DNA of 64,000 bases, taken from assembly GCA_001724025.1 (NCBI GenBank), contig MEDJ01000021.1, positions 124,001-188,000 on the forward strand. The letters run 5' to 3'. Origin of the DNA: Acidobacteria bacterium SCN 69-37 (GTDB taxonomy: Bacteria; Acidobacteriota; Vicinamibacteria; Vicinamibacterales; SCN-69-37). The position numbers and the translations under genes are program-made. The notes below the pieces were generated by a model. It was not told the DNA's origin. It searched no databases and worked only from the letters and a program-made list of their open reading frames with translations. Position 1 is the first letter of the stretch. Every line of letters begins with the position of its first letter. This document shows positions 28,686 to 38,484 of the stretch, one piece after another.

Positions 28686-31600
28686 ATGCGAGTCAAGCAC
28701 GTTCTTGTCGCCGGCGTGTGTGCGGTCCTGCTGAGCTGCACGCTGGCGTTTGCGCAGACGACCGGCATGGTGGCCGGCTCCGTCCAGGACACGCAGGGAG
28801 GCGTCATCCCTGGTGCCACGGTCGTCCTGACGAGTGAGACACGCGGCACCACGACGCCCCCGGTGATCACCAGCGCCACGGGCGACTTCGTGGCGGTCAA
28901 CCTGCCCCCGGACTCCTACCGGGTGACCATCAGCATGGACGGCTTCAAGACGGTGGTGCGCAACGGCATCACCGTGAGTCCCGGCGATCGGGTCGCGCTG
29001 CCGGCCCTCACGCTCGAGGTCGGCGGCGCGGCCGAAACGGTAAACGTCACCGCGACCGGTGCGCTGATCCAGGCGCAGAGCGGTGAACGCTCGTACACGG
29101 TCGAGACCCAGGCGGTGCAGTCACTGCCCTTCGCGGATCGCAGTTTCACCCAGTTGGCCGGCCTGGCCCCGGGCGTCGTCAGCACCGGGAACACCCCGGC
29201 GCGCATCGGTGGGGGCGGCGGCACGAACGTCATGATGGACGGCGTCTCGAGCATGGACACCGGCAGCAACTCGTCGATGCTCGCGATGAACACCGAATCC
29301 ATCGCGGAGGTGAAGGTCCTGACGGCCGGCTACCAGGCCGAGTTCGGCCGATCGAGCGGCGTGCAGATCACGGCCGTCACGAAGAGCGGCACGAACCAGT
29401 TTCACGGCTCGCTGTACGACATCGAGCGCAATTCGGACTGGGACAGCAACAGCAAGGTGAACATCCTCAACGGCGACCCGAAGACGGTGAGTAGTTCACG
29501 GTTCTGGGGCTACTCGATCGGCGGCCCCGCGGGGCGGCCCGGCGGCGACAACAAGCTGTTCTTCTTTTACAGCCACGAGTTCACGCCGCGGACCGGCGGC
29601 AACAACGTGCAGCGCTTCCGGGTGCCGACGGCGCTGGAGCGGACGGGCGACTTCTCACAGACGCTCGACAACAACGGCAACCTCTACAACTACATCAAGG
29701 ATCCCCGCCTGACGGGCAACTGCCAGCCTGGCAGCACCGAGGCCTGCTTCGCCGATGGCGGCGTGCTCGGGCGCATCCCGCAGGACATGCTCTACCAGAC
29801 GGGCCTCAACATCCTGAACATCTGGCCGATGCCGAACCTGGCGCCGACGCCGGGCGTGGCCTACAACCTCGAGTTCACCAGGCCCGTCGAGAAGATCCTG
29901 GCCTGGCAGCCGGCGTTCCGCGTGGACTATCAGGTCACGCCGGGACTCCGGGCCACCGGCCGCGTGTCGTACTGGCAGCAGCGCGATCAGGTCTTCAACG
30001 GGTCCATGCCCGGCTTCAACGACGCCCGCACGCAGGGCGCGCCCATCATCAACTACTCCACGTCCGTCAACTACGCCCTGAACTCGTCGACGTTCCTCGA
30101 GGTGACGTACGGGATGGCCAAGAACGAACTCGCGGGCTGCAGCGGCGGCAGCGGCGCGTCCTTCTGCACGGGATCCGTGCCGGTCAACCCGAGTTCGAGC
30201 CTGGCCAACATGGGTCTCGAGAACCTCCCGTTCCTCTTCCCGGATGCCACGGTGCTCAACCCGGAGTACTACGCGACGAAGTCGCTCGACAAGATTGCCC
30301 CGCCGTTCTGGGACGGGTCCCGGATGAGCAAGCTGCCGACGTTCCAGTGGGGCACGCGCATCACGAATACTCCCCCGAACATCGGGTTCCCGGCCTGGTT
30401 CAACATCAACAGGACGCAGGACATCTCGGCGAGCCTGACGAAGGTCGTCGGACGGCACACCTTCAAAGCCGGCATCTACAACAACCACAGCTACAAGGGC
30501 GAACAGGTTCTGAGTAACACGGCGCTCGGCACGATCAACTTCGGCCAGGACGCCCCGGGTACGAACGCGTTCGACACGTCGTTCGGTTTCGCCAATGCCG
30601 CCATCGGGTCGTTCAGCAGCTTCGACCAGAGTTCGAAATACGTGGAGACGGGGACGATCTACAACAACACCGAGTGGTACGTGCAGGACAACTGGAAGGT
30701 CACCCCACGCTTCACGCTCGACTACGGCGTGCGGTTCGTCCACCAGCAGCCGCAATACGACAAGTTCCAGCAGTCCTCGAACCTGCTGCTGGACCAGTGG
30801 CAGATCAGTGCGGCCCCGCTGCTCTACGTGCCGGGCTGCGTCGATAACGCGCCGACCTGCACCGGGCTGAATCGCGTGGCCAAGGATCCGACGACAGGCC
30901 AGCTCCTGCCGCGGGGATCGAGCATCAACGTCGGGACGATCGTGCCGAACACCGGCGATCTCCTGAACGGCATCTTCCTGCCCGGCCAGAACGGCCTCCC
31001 CCGCGCCACGTTCACGGCGCCCTGGCTCGGCATCGCGCCGCGCGTAGGCGGGGCGTACGACCTCACCGGCACGCAGCGCGTGGTGGTGCGCGGCAGCACC
31101 GGCGTCTTCTTCGATCGTCCGGCGACCGGGCAGGTGTCCCAGCTGCTCAACAATCCGCCGACGTCCACGGCCATCACGGCCCGCTACTCGCAGTTGCAGT
31201 CCCTGGGGACCGCGGGCCTGACGAGCCAGGGCGCCCCGAACATCAGGGCCACCATCTACGACTCGAAGCTGCCGACATCGGTGCAGTGGAACGTCGGGGC
31301 CCAGACGGCCCTGCCCTGGGCGACTGCCTTCGACGTGTCCTACGTCGGCCAGCACAGTTACAACACGTTCGTCCAGATGAACATCAACACGATCGATCTC
31401 GGCACGGCGTTCCTGCCGTCCGCGCAGGACACGACGAGCCAGACGCCGTCCGTGCTCACGGCGAACCTGCTGCGGCCCATGCGCGGACTCGGGGACGTCT
31501 TCTTCAATCGTCAGGGATCGTGGCGCACCTACCACTCGGTGCAGCTGTCGTTCAACCGCCGCATGCGCCATGGCTTCGCGTTCGGCTTCAACGACACGAT

Positions 31601-32363
31601 CTCGCTCGTCGACCGCGCGCAGGCCGCCCTGCGGCTCGCGCACAACCCAGACGGCACCTACTTCGTCCGTGACGATCAGGCGGTGGCACAGCGGCTGTTC
31701 GGCGACCAGAACACGGCCCTGCACACGATGCGGGCGAACTTCGTCTGGGATCTGCCGGACCTGTCACTCGACCGGGGGCTCGTCATGAAGGCGGTCGGCC
31801 TGATCGTGAACGACTGGAGTCTCTCCGGTGTCTGGACCGGCACGTCGGCGACCCCGTACACGGTCGGGTTCAACTACCAGAACGGCGGGACGAGTCAGCA
31901 GCTGACCGGCTCGAACAACTTCCCGGCGCGCGTGCGGATCGTGGGCTCCGATCTCGGGGCGGGCTGCAGCAGCGATTCGCTGCGACAGTTCAACCCGCAG
32001 GCTTTTGCCGGTCCACTCGTCGGCAGCGACGGTCTCGACTCGGACGACAACTACCTCTACGGCTGCTTCCAGAGCGTGCTCGATCTGTCGATTGCCCGGA
32101 CCATCCGCCTCGGCGGGAGCCGGTCGCTCCAGTTGCGCGTGGACATGTTCAACGCGCCGAACTCGGCGATCATCACGGGCCGCAACGCGACCATCAACCT
32201 GAATAATCCCTCGGATCCCACGACCATCACGAATCTCGCATTCGATCCCGCGACGGGCTCTCCCGTCACCGGCAGGCTGACGCCTCGTGGCGCCGGCGCT
32301 GGCGTCGCCACGAGCTATCAGGCGCCACGCAACCTGCAGATCACGGCGCGATTCGCGTTCTGA
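28686..32363 (+). CDS. Oar-type TonB-dependent receptor with carboxypeptidase-like regulatory domain
   Basis: From ATG 28686 (nine bases after AGGAGG) this is a 1225-residue outer-membrane protein; the ATG at 28677 is too close to the ribosome site. A signal peptide ends 'LAFAQ'. Residues about 25-115 are a carboxypeptidase-regulatory-like beta domain ('GSVQDTQGGVIPGATVVLT'), then a plug ('SIAEVKVLTAGYQAEFGRSS', 'GVQITAVTKSGTNQFHGSLY') and a large beta-barrel ending in Phe ('QITARFAF'). This layout is typical of the numerous Oar-like receptors of Acidobacteriota. It should import oligosaccharides released by the esterases and DUF1593 proteins encoded next. The stop codon lies in the loop of a strong hairpin. 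Confidence 0.9.
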   Translation: MRVKHVLVAGVCAVLLSCTLAFAQTTGMVAGSVQDTQGGVIPGATVVLTSETRGTTTPPVITSATGDFVAVNLPPDSYRVTISMDGFKTVVRNGITVSPGDRVALPALTLEVGGAAETVNVTATGALIQAQSGERSYTVETQAVQSLPFADRSFTQLAGLAPGVVSTGNTPARIGGGGGTNVMMDGVSSMDTGSNSSMLAMNTESIAEVKVLTAGYQAEFGRSSGVQITAVTKSGTNQFHGSLYDIERNSDWDSNSKVNILNGDPKTVSSSRFWGYSIGGPAGRPGGDNKLFFFYSHEFTPRTGGNNVQRFRVPTALERTGDFSQTLDNNGNLYNYIKDPRLTGNCQPGSTEACFADGGVLGRIPQDMLYQTGLNILNIWPMPNLAPTPGVAYNLEFTRPVEKILAWQPAFRVDYQVTPGLRATGRVSYWQQRDQVFNGSMPGFNDARTQGAPIINYSTSVNYALNSSTFLEVTYGMAKNELAGCSGGSGASFCTGSVPVNPSSSLANMGLENLPFLFPDATVLNPEYYATKSLDKIAPPFWDGSRMSKLPTFQWGTRITNTPPNIGFPAWFNINRTQDISASLTKVVGRHTFKAGIYNNHSYKGEQVLSNTALGTINFGQDAPGTNAFDTSFGFANAAIGSFSSFDQSSKYVETGTIYNNTEWYVQDNWKVTPRFTLDYGVRFVHQQPQYDKFQQSSNLLLDQWQISAAPLLYVPGCVDNAPTCTGLNRVAKDPTTGQLLPRGSSINVGTIVPNTGDLLNGIFLPGQNGLPRATFTAPWLGIAPRVGGAYDLTGTQRVVVRGSTGVFFDRPATGQVSQLLNNPPTSTAITARYSQLQSLGTAGLTSQGAPNIRATIYDSKLPTSVQWNVGAQTALPWATAFDVSYVGQHSYNTFVQMNINTIDLGTAFLPSAQDTTSQTPSVLTANLLRPMRGLGDVFFNRQGSWRTYHSVQLSFNRRMRHGFAFGFNDTISLVDRAQAALRLAHNPDGTYFVRDDQAVAQRLFGDQNTALHTMRANFVWDLPDLSLDRGLVMKAVGLIVNDWSLSGVWTGTSATPYTVGFNYQNGGTSQQLTGSNNFPARVRIVGSDLGAGCSSDSLRQFNPQAFAGPLVGSDGLDSDDNYLYGCFQSVLDLSIARTIRLGGSRSLQLRVDMFNAPNSAIITGRNATINLNNPSDPTTITNLAFDPATGSPVTGRLTPRGAGAGVATSYQAPRNLQITARFAF

Positions 32364-32379
32364 CGCGAATCGCGCCGTG
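32342..32379 (+). other. 16-bp perfect stem-loop enclosing the receptor stop codon
   Basis: Bases 32342-32357 pair without mismatch with 32364-32379. The 6-base loop (TTCTGA) contains the TGA stop codon of the receptor gene. No T-tract follows. It could be a terminator-like or RNA-stability element that lowers expression of the downstream genes relative to the receptor. Confidence 0.7.
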
Positions 32380-32391
32380 CGTTCAGACAGG

Positions 32392-32420
32392 GCAGCCGCG
32401 TCCTCGCCGGACGCGGCTGC
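32392..32420 (+). other. 12-bp perfect stem-loop between receptor and esterase genes
   Basis: GCAGCCGCGTCC (32392-32403) pairs with GGACGCGGCTGC (32409-32420) around TCGCC. It follows the 16-bp hairpin by 12 bases and precedes the esterase ribosome site (AGGAG at 32451). No T-tract follows. Confidence 0.65.
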
Positions 32421-32459
32421 GACCGGCGAGGACGGCCATCGCCGCGCAGAAGGAGATCG

Positions 32460-33665
32460 ATGCCCATGACACCTCACCGCTGTACCGCCCTGATCGGGGG
32501 CGCCGTCTCGGCGCTCCTGATCGCATCACTGAGCTACGCACAGGCGCCACCCGCGGCTCCCGGCCCGGCCGCGGGCCGAGGCCGCGGCTCGGCGCCCCCG
32601 CCCCTGGTCTCGCCCGACGTCCACGCCGATCATCGGGTCACGTTCCGCCTCCGCGCGCCGGAAGCGAGGGAGGTGACCATCGGCGGTGAATTCATCACGC
32701 AGGCGAATGCCATCCAGCCGCCGGCCGGTGACCTGGGCGTGGGACCGACGCCGACGATTCCCATGGTGAAAGGCGCTGACGGCGTCTGGACAGGCACCAC
32801 GACCGATCCGATCCGCTCTGGCGCCTACCGCTACTTCTTCGTCGTCGATGGCGTCACGACGCTGGATTCGCGCAACACGATCATGTCGCCCCAGCGCCTC
32901 AGCCAGAACAGCATGCTCGTCGTGCCGGGAGACTATTCGGAGACGCGGAACGTGCCGCATGGCTCAGTCATGCAGCAGTGGTACACGTCAAGCACCTACG
33001 GCGGCGTGCAGCGGCCCATCTGGGTCTATACGCCGCCGGGCTACGACAGAGGCCAGGGAACCTATCCGGTTCTCTACCTGCTGCACGGCGCCAATGACCA
33101 CGAGAACTCCTGGCTGACCACGGGTCGCGCGAACGACATCCTCGACAACCTCATCGCCGAGGGCCAGGCCCGGCCGATGCTGCTGGTGATGCCGCAGCAC
33201 CTGGCAGGCCCTGTGGGCGTATCTGCCACGGTACCAGGCGGCTTCGTCCACGAGTTCGAAACCGACATCGTGCCGTGGGTGCAGCGGACCTTCCGGGCCG
33301 TCGACGCCGGCGGGAGCCGCGCCATTGCCGGGCTGTCGATGGGCGGGCAGCAGACCATCACGGTCAGCATGAGCCGCCCCGACATGTTCAAGTACGTCGG
33401 CGTCTTCAGCATCGGCCAGGCCGACAACACGCGCGAGACCTTCTACGCCGACAAGTTGCCGAATCTTTCGACGATCAACGGGTGGAACGTGCACTGGTGG
33501 GCCTGGGGTCACGTCGACTTCCTGCAGCCGGATGCCGTGAAGACCGTGGACTACCTGAAGTCGAAGGGCGTGAAATTCACGACGACCAGAGAAACGGCGG
33601 GCGGCCACGACTGGCGTGTCTGGCGCGACTACCTGCACGAGTTCGTGCCGCTGCTGTTCAAGTAG
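32460..33665 (+). CDS. Secreted CE1-like esterase with N-terminal CBM48-like domain (copy 1)
   Basis: This is a 401-residue exported protein. A signal peptide ends 'SLSYAQ', a Gly/Pro/Arg-rich linker follows, then a CBM48-like E-set domain ('VTFRLRAPEAREVTIGGEF', 'GAYRYFFVVDG') and an alpha/beta-hydrolase of the esterase D / CE1 type. The nucleophile motif is 'AIAGLSMGGQQT' and the catalytic His is in 'TAGGHDWRVWRDYL'. Such proteins remove feruloyl or acetyl groups from plant polysaccharides; the acyl group here is unknown. It lies after two hairpins downstream of the receptor and is followed by a paralogue after 19 bp. ATG 32466 is an alternative start. Confidence 0.88.
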   Translation: MPMTPHRCTALIGGAVSALLIASLSYAQAPPAAPGPAAGRGRGSAPPPLVSPDVHADHRVTFRLRAPEAREVTIGGEFITQANAIQPPAGDLGVGPTPTIPMVKGADGVWTGTTTDPIRSGAYRYFFVVDGVTTLDSRNTIMSPQRLSQNSMLVVPGDYSETRNVPHGSVMQQWYTSSTYGGVQRPIWVYTPPGYDRGQGTYPVLYLLHGANDHENSWLTTGRANDILDNLIAEGQARPMLLVMPQHLAGPVGVSATVPGGFVHEFETDIVPWVQRTFRAVDAGGSRAIAGLSMGGQQTITVSMSRPDMFKYVGVFSIGQADNTRETFYADKLPNLSTINGWNVHWWAWGHVDFLQPDAVKTVDYLKSKGVKFTTTRETAGGHDWRVWRDYLHEFVPLLFK

Positions 33666-33684
33666 CCGACGAAAGGACGCCGGG

Positions 33685-34896
33685 ATGACCATGAAACATG
33701 TCGGACTCGGGATGGCGACACTCGCGGGGCTTCTCGCCGCGACCACCAGCGCGGCGCAATCGAAGCCGTCGCCACCGATCGTCGTCGATCGAGGCGTGCA
33801 GGCGCCGGCGGTGACGTCGCCGGAGATTCTGCCGGACGGCCGGGTCACCTTCCGCCTCGGCGCACCGAGTGCGCAGTCGGTCGTGCTGGGCGGCGAGTTC
33901 GTCACGCAGGCCAACGCCATCGCGGTCCCGCCTGGTGACAAGACCGCCGGCCCCAGGCCGGAGGTGACGTTCACCAAAGGCGCCGACGGCACCTGGGAAG
34001 GCACGACGACGCGGCCTATCCGGCCAGGGGCCTATCGGTATTTCTTCGTGATCGACGGTGCGACGGTCGTCCTGGATCCGCGCAACGTCCGGACGTCGCC
34101 CCAGCGATCGAATCAGAACAGTCTGCTCGTCGTACCAGGCGACTTCTCCGAGCATCGCACGGTGCCGCACGGTTCGGTGCTGTCGCAGGCGTTCATCTCG
34201 CAAACGCTGGGAGGCGTCGAACGACCCGTCACCATCTACACGCCTCCCGGCTACGAGAACGACCGTCGCTCGTATCCCGTGCTCTATCTGATGCACGGCG
34301 GCGGCGATCATGAAACGTCGTGGGTCACCAATGCGCGGATGAACGACATCCTCGACAACCTGATCGCCGAGGGCAAGGCCAGACCCATGATCGTCGTGAT
34401 GCCGATGGGCCAGACGCCCGTGAATGGCCAGTTGGCGCAGGTCATGACGTCGGATCCGTCGAAGGAGCCGTTCGTGCGGGACATGATGGACGACATCATT
34501 CCGTGGATCGACAGGACGTTCCGGACCATCCCGAACGGCGCCAACCGCGCCATGGCGGGCCTGTCGATGGGCGGGATCCAGACACTGAACACGGCGCTCA
34601 ACCACCTCGACGCCTTCGATTACGTTGGCGTCTTCGGCTCCGGCTGGTTCACACAGGCCGATCGGCAGTGGTTCTATGACAACAAGAAGGACGTCATCGC
34701 GAAGCTGAATCGCGAACTCACGGTGTTCGACTGGAGTTGGGGCGCTGTCGACTTCGCGAAGCCTGGTGCTGTCGAGATTACCGACTATCTCGAGTCTCAG
34801 GGTGTAAAGCTGACCACGACGGAAAACCAGGGCGGTCACGACTGGAGAACCTGGCGGAACGATCTGCACAGGTTTGCCCAACTGATCTTCCGCTGA
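33685..34896 (+). CDS. Secreted CE1-like esterase with N-terminal CBM48-like domain (copy 2)
   Basis: From ATG 33685 (GAAAGGA upstream) this is a 403-residue exported protein with the same layout as the preceding gene: signal peptide ending 'TTSAAQ', CBM48-like domain ('VTFRLGAPSAQSVVLGGEF', 'GAYRYFFVIDG'), then a CE1-type hydrolase with 'AMAGLSMGGIQT' and 'NQGGHDWRTWRNDL'. The two are clearly tandem duplicates that have diverged along their length, so they may act on different esters or linkages. It is followed after 34 bp by a DUF1593 gene, in the same direction. Confidence 0.88.
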   Translation: MTMKHVGLGMATLAGLLAATTSAAQSKPSPPIVVDRGVQAPAVTSPEILPDGRVTFRLGAPSAQSVVLGGEFVTQANAIAVPPGDKTAGPRPEVTFTKGADGTWEGTTTRPIRPGAYRYFFVIDGATVVLDPRNVRTSPQRSNQNSLLVVPGDFSEHRTVPHGSVLSQAFISQTLGGVERPVTIYTPPGYENDRRSYPVLYLMHGGGDHETSWVTNARMNDILDNLIAEGKARPMIVVMPMGQTPVNGQLAQVMTSDPSKEPFVRDMMDDIIPWIDRTFRTIPNGANRAMAGLSMGGIQTLNTALNHLDAFDYVGVFGSGWFTQADRQWFYDNKKDVIAKLNRELTVFDWSWGAVDFAKPGAVEITDYLESQGVKLTTTENQGGHDWRTWRNDLHRFAQLIFR

Positions 34897-34930
34897 GACG
34901 AATCGTCGATCCGCACGACGGAGGAACGTC

Positions 34931-36568
34931 ATGCAGCCCTTGCCCCTGCCCGCAGCCCTGATCGGCCTCAGTCTGGCCCTGGTCGTGCCGCCGCTCCATC
35001 CGCCCTCGCCGGCAGCGACACGGCAACCGCACTACCTCGAGACGCCTGTCGGGAAGAAGCCACGCGTCGTCATCACCGCCGACCCGGAGCTCGACGATCT
35101 TAATTCCCTGATTCGATACATCCTGCACGCGTCGGATTACCGGACCGAGGGCCTGATCTATGCGAGCAGCCAGTATCACTGGACCGGCGACGGCACCGGC
35201 AGAACGCAGAACCTGCCCAACCGTCAATACAACCGCAACGGCCGTCAGTTGTGCCCGTGCACGTCATGGCGGTGGAATCCGACGGAACGGTTCATCGACG
35301 ATGTCGTCGATGCGTACGAGCAGGCCTATCCGAACCTGAGAATCCACAACCCCGAGTACCCGGCACCGGCCGACCTCCGCGCCAGGATCCGATGGGGCAA
35401 CGTCCAGTTCGAAGGCGAGATGGCGCGCGATACGGAAGGCTCCAATCTCATCGAGTCGCTGTTACTCGACGACATCGACGAGCCCATCTACCTGCACGCG
35501 TGGGGCGGCCAGAGCACCATCAATCGCGCGTTGAAGTCGATCGAGGAACAGTACGCGGCCACACCGCAGTGGCCGTCGATCCGTGCGAAGGTCGTGAGCA
35601 AGGCCGTCATTCACCCGTCGGGTGATCAGGACGAGACCGGCGCGACGTATCTCAAGCCGAACTGGCCGGATATCCGATACGGCAACGGCGGAGGGGCGAC
35701 GGCCGCCCTCGGCTACGGCGCGCAGGCCAACGCCGCACCGGAAGACCGGGTCTACTACTCCGCTGCCTGGATGGAGGCGCATGTCCTGAGCAAGGGCCGC
35801 CTCGGCGCGCTACAGCGGGTCTGGGGCGACGGCAGGCGCATGGTGGATGGCGACATCTTCGACTACTTCCACCTGTCCGGCTTCACGGCCGAGGCGTTGT
35901 GGGCGCAGGGCTACGACGTCTGGACGGCGCCGATGCCCAGGGGCGAATTCCTGGCCGAGGGTGATACGGGCACGTTCCTGAGCCTGCTCGACAATGGCCT
36001 GCAGGGATGGCGCCAGGAGAACCGTCGTCAGCCGAACGAGTACGCCACAGCCGCGCGAATCCAGCCGCGCGCGCCGGGTGCGGGCCCCAGGCCGATCGGC
36101 GCCCCACCGCATATCTTGGCCCTTCGCGGCCTGCCCCCGGCGTCGACGACCACAGGCAACGGTGCGACTGCGCATCGGCCGCCGGGCCGATTCCTCGGCC
36201 CGCTGATGAACGACCTCGCGGGACGCCTCTCCTGGGCAGTCACGCCTGACGTCACGCGCGCCAATCACTATCCGACGCTGACCCTGAGGACTGCCCGTTT
36301 GACGGCCCGCCCGGGCGAAGCCGTCACCATCGCGGCGACGGTCGCGGATCCAGACCACGATGTCGTCTCGCTGAAGTGGTGGCGCTTCGACGGCTACGGC
36401 ACGTACGCCGGCGCCGTCACCGTCGACACATTCGACGATGAGACAGCCATCGTGCATGTGCCGGCGGATGCGACAGCCGGCGACACCATCCACATCGTGG
36501 CGGAGGCCACCGACGGTGGAACGCCGCCATTGACCCGCTATGCCCGGGCGGTACTCACCGTCCGTTGA
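34931..36568 (+). CDS. DUF1593 / Sde182-like secreted protein (paralogue 2)
   Basis: This 545-residue protein has a signal peptide at about 1-29. The nucleoside-hydrolase-like domain begins 'RVVITADPELDDLNSLIRYI' near residue 44 and contains 'LCPCTSWRWNPTERFIDD' and 'HAWGGQSTINRALKSIEEQ'. A Pro/Arg/Gly-rich linker (about residues 375-415) separates it from the C-terminal Ig-like domain ('DPDHDVVSLKWWRFDGYGTY', 'IHIVAEATDGGTPPLTRYA'). It is closely related to the next gene, so the two arose by tandem duplication. The activity is not established; the fold suggests a metal-dependent glycoside or nucleoside hydrolase. Confidence 0.83.
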   Translation: MQPLPLPAALIGLSLALVVPPLHPPSPAATRQPHYLETPVGKKPRVVITADPELDDLNSLIRYILHASDYRTEGLIYASSQYHWTGDGTGRTQNLPNRQYNRNGRQLCPCTSWRWNPTERFIDDVVDAYEQAYPNLRIHNPEYPAPADLRARIRWGNVQFEGEMARDTEGSNLIESLLLDDIDEPIYLHAWGGQSTINRALKSIEEQYAATPQWPSIRAKVVSKAVIHPSGDQDETGATYLKPNWPDIRYGNGGGATAALGYGAQANAAPEDRVYYSAAWMEAHVLSKGRLGALQRVWGDGRRMVDGDIFDYFHLSGFTAEALWAQGYDVWTAPMPRGEFLAEGDTGTFLSLLDNGLQGWRQENRRQPNEYATAARIQPRAPGAGPRPIGAPPHILALRGLPPASTTTGNGATAHRPPGRFLGPLMNDLAGRLSWAVTPDVTRANHYPTLTLRTARLTARPGEAVTIAATVADPDHDVVSLKWWRFDGYGTYAGAVTVDTFDDETAIVHVPADATAGDTIHIVAEATDGGTPPLTRYARAVLTVR

Positions 36569-36604
36569 ATTGCACCGATCAACACGTCATCGAGGGAGGC
36601 ACCT

Positions 36605-38269
36605 GTGAAGACATCGATATCGATCGCCGGCCTGATCGCCATCTGGCTGGCTCAGTCATTCAGCACCACCTACGCGCAGCAGGCACCGGCGCCCGCGCCC
36701 ACTGTCGCCGCCGCGGGCTCGACCTATCTGGAAACGCCCGCCGGCAAGAAGCCGCGTGTCGTCATTACGGCCGATCCGGAACTGGACGATCTCAACTCCC
36801 TGATCCGGTACATCCTGATGTCCGACAGCTTCCAGACCGAGGGACTGATCTACACCAGCAGCCAGTTCCACTGGACGGGCGACGGAACCGGCAAGACACT
36901 CAACGTCCCCGGCCGCGAATACAACCGCAACGGCCTGAATCTCTGTCCGTGCACGTCCTGGCGCTGGGATCCGGACGAACGGTTCATCGACGATGTGGTC
37001 GACGCGTACGAGCAGTCGTATCCGAACCTGCGCGTCCACAGCAGCGGGTACCCCTCGCCGGCCGAACTGCGTTCCAAGGTGAAGTGGGGGAACGTGCAGT
37101 TCGACGGCGAAATGGAAAAGGACACCGACGGGTCGAATCTCATCAAGTCGCTGCTCCTCGATAACGTGAACGAGCCGATCTACCTGCACGCGTGGGGCGG
37201 CCTCAGCACAATCGCCCGCGCGCTGAAGTCGATCGAGGATCAATACAAGGACACGCCGCAGTGGGCGACCATCCGTGCGAAGGTCATCAGCAAGGCCGTG
37301 ATCCATCCGTCTGGCGACCAAGACAATACGGGCGGCAACTACATCCGGCCGAACTGGCCCGAGATCCGCTATGGCAGTGGCGGCGGTGCGGGCGGCGCGG
37401 GGCTGGCCTATAACGCGCAGGCCAACGCCGCGGACGCGGACAAGGTCTACTACTCGGCCGAGTGGATGCAGAAGAACATTTCCGGCAAGGGCGAATTCGG
37501 CAAGCTGCAGCGGGTCTGGGGTGACGGCAAGCAGATGGCGAAAGGCGACGTGATGGACTATTTCGGCGAATCCGGCAAGACGGCCGACGAACTGCGGGCC
37601 GCCGGGTACATCGTGTGGACCCCGCCGCATCCGAAAGGCGAGTTCCTGGCCGAGGGCGATACCGGCACGTTCCTGAGCCTGCTCGACAACGGCCTGGAAG
37701 GCTGGCGCCAGCAGAATCGGCGCAACCCGACCGTCTACCAGACCGCGGGAGCGACCAACATCGTGCCGTTCGGCGGCGGCGCACCGCCGGCAGCCAGCGC
37801 CGCAGCCGCACGCGGCCGTGGCGCGAGGGCCGGCGGTCCAGGCGCCGCACTCGGCCGGGGCGCGAACGCGGGTCCGCGCCAGCCCGCACGGTTCCTCCGT
37901 CCGCTGATGCACGAACTGGCCGAACGCATGACGTGGGCGATCACGCCGCGGTACGCGGATGCCAATCACTATCCGACGGTGACGCTGAAGAGCGCGGCGG
38001 CGGCAGAACGACCGGGCGAGGTGGTCACGCTCGATGTCACCACGACCGACCCGGATGGGGACGCGGTGTCCGTGACGTGGTGGCGGTTCGACAACAACGG
38101 CACCTACGCCGGTGCCGTGACGCTCGACAAGACGGCTGGGCCGAGCACCAGTTTCCGCATTCCCGCGGACGCCAGATCAGGTGACACGATTCACATCGTG
38201 GCCGAGGCCACCGACAACGGAACGCTGTCGTTGACGCGGTACGCCCGCGCGATCGTCACGGTGCGGTAA
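36605..38269 (+). CDS. DUF1593 / Sde182-like secreted protein (paralogue 3)
   Basis: From GTG 36605, preceded by GAGGGAGG, this is a 554-residue exported protein with a signal peptide ending near 'STTYAQQ'. It keeps the same key blocks as the previous gene, including 'RVVITADPELDDLNSLIRYI' and 'HAWGGLSTIARALKSIEDQ', and the C-terminal Ig-like domain ending 'LSLTRYARAIVTVR'. The linker before that domain is a low-complexity Ala/Gly/Arg run (about residues 395-430). It is the last gene before the hairpin at 38298-38325 and so the likely end of the receptor transcript. Confidence 0.83.
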   Translation: MKTSISIAGLIAIWLAQSFSTTYAQQAPAPAPTVAAAGSTYLETPAGKKPRVVITADPELDDLNSLIRYILMSDSFQTEGLIYTSSQFHWTGDGTGKTLNVPGREYNRNGLNLCPCTSWRWDPDERFIDDVVDAYEQSYPNLRVHSSGYPSPAELRSKVKWGNVQFDGEMEKDTDGSNLIKSLLLDNVNEPIYLHAWGGLSTIARALKSIEDQYKDTPQWATIRAKVISKAVIHPSGDQDNTGGNYIRPNWPEIRYGSGGGAGGAGLAYNAQANAADADKVYYSAEWMQKNISGKGEFGKLQRVWGDGKQMAKGDVMDYFGESGKTADELRAAGYIVWTPPHPKGEFLAEGDTGTFLSLLDNGLEGWRQQNRRNPTVYQTAGATNIVPFGGGAPPAASAAAARGRGARAGGPGAALGRGANAGPRQPARFLRPLMHELAERMTWAITPRYADANHYPTVTLKSAAAAERPGEVVTLDVTTTDPDGDAVSVTWWRFDNNGTYAGAVTLDKTAGPSTSFRIPADARSGDTIHIVAEATDNGTLSLTRYARAIVTVR

Positions 38270-38297
38270 TCCTCCTCTTCGTTCCTCGTCACCTGCA

Positions 38298-38325
38298 GCC
38301 GCACCGCCTCTCGGGGCGGTGCGGC
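38298..38325 (+). terminator. Strong GC hairpin at the end of the receptor-esterase-DUF1593 unit
   Basis: GCCGCACCGCC (38298-38308) pairs perfectly with GGCGGTGCGGC (38315-38325) around TCTCGG, 29 bp after the stop of the third DUF1593 gene. A weaker CCCCGA...TCGGGG hairpin follows. No T-tract is present. Confidence 0.55.
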
Positions 38326-38484
38326 GACTATCTTCGGAGCCCCGAAGCTGAGCCTCGGGGAACGCCGACGCGCCGCCCCTGCGGCTGAAGCCCCAAGGCT
38401 CCGCCGGGCCGCTCGGCTGGCATCGGCCCTGTAGTCGGCGACGCCTCGCTTCACGGCCCGCCCACGGCAAAGGTAATCTGTCGC

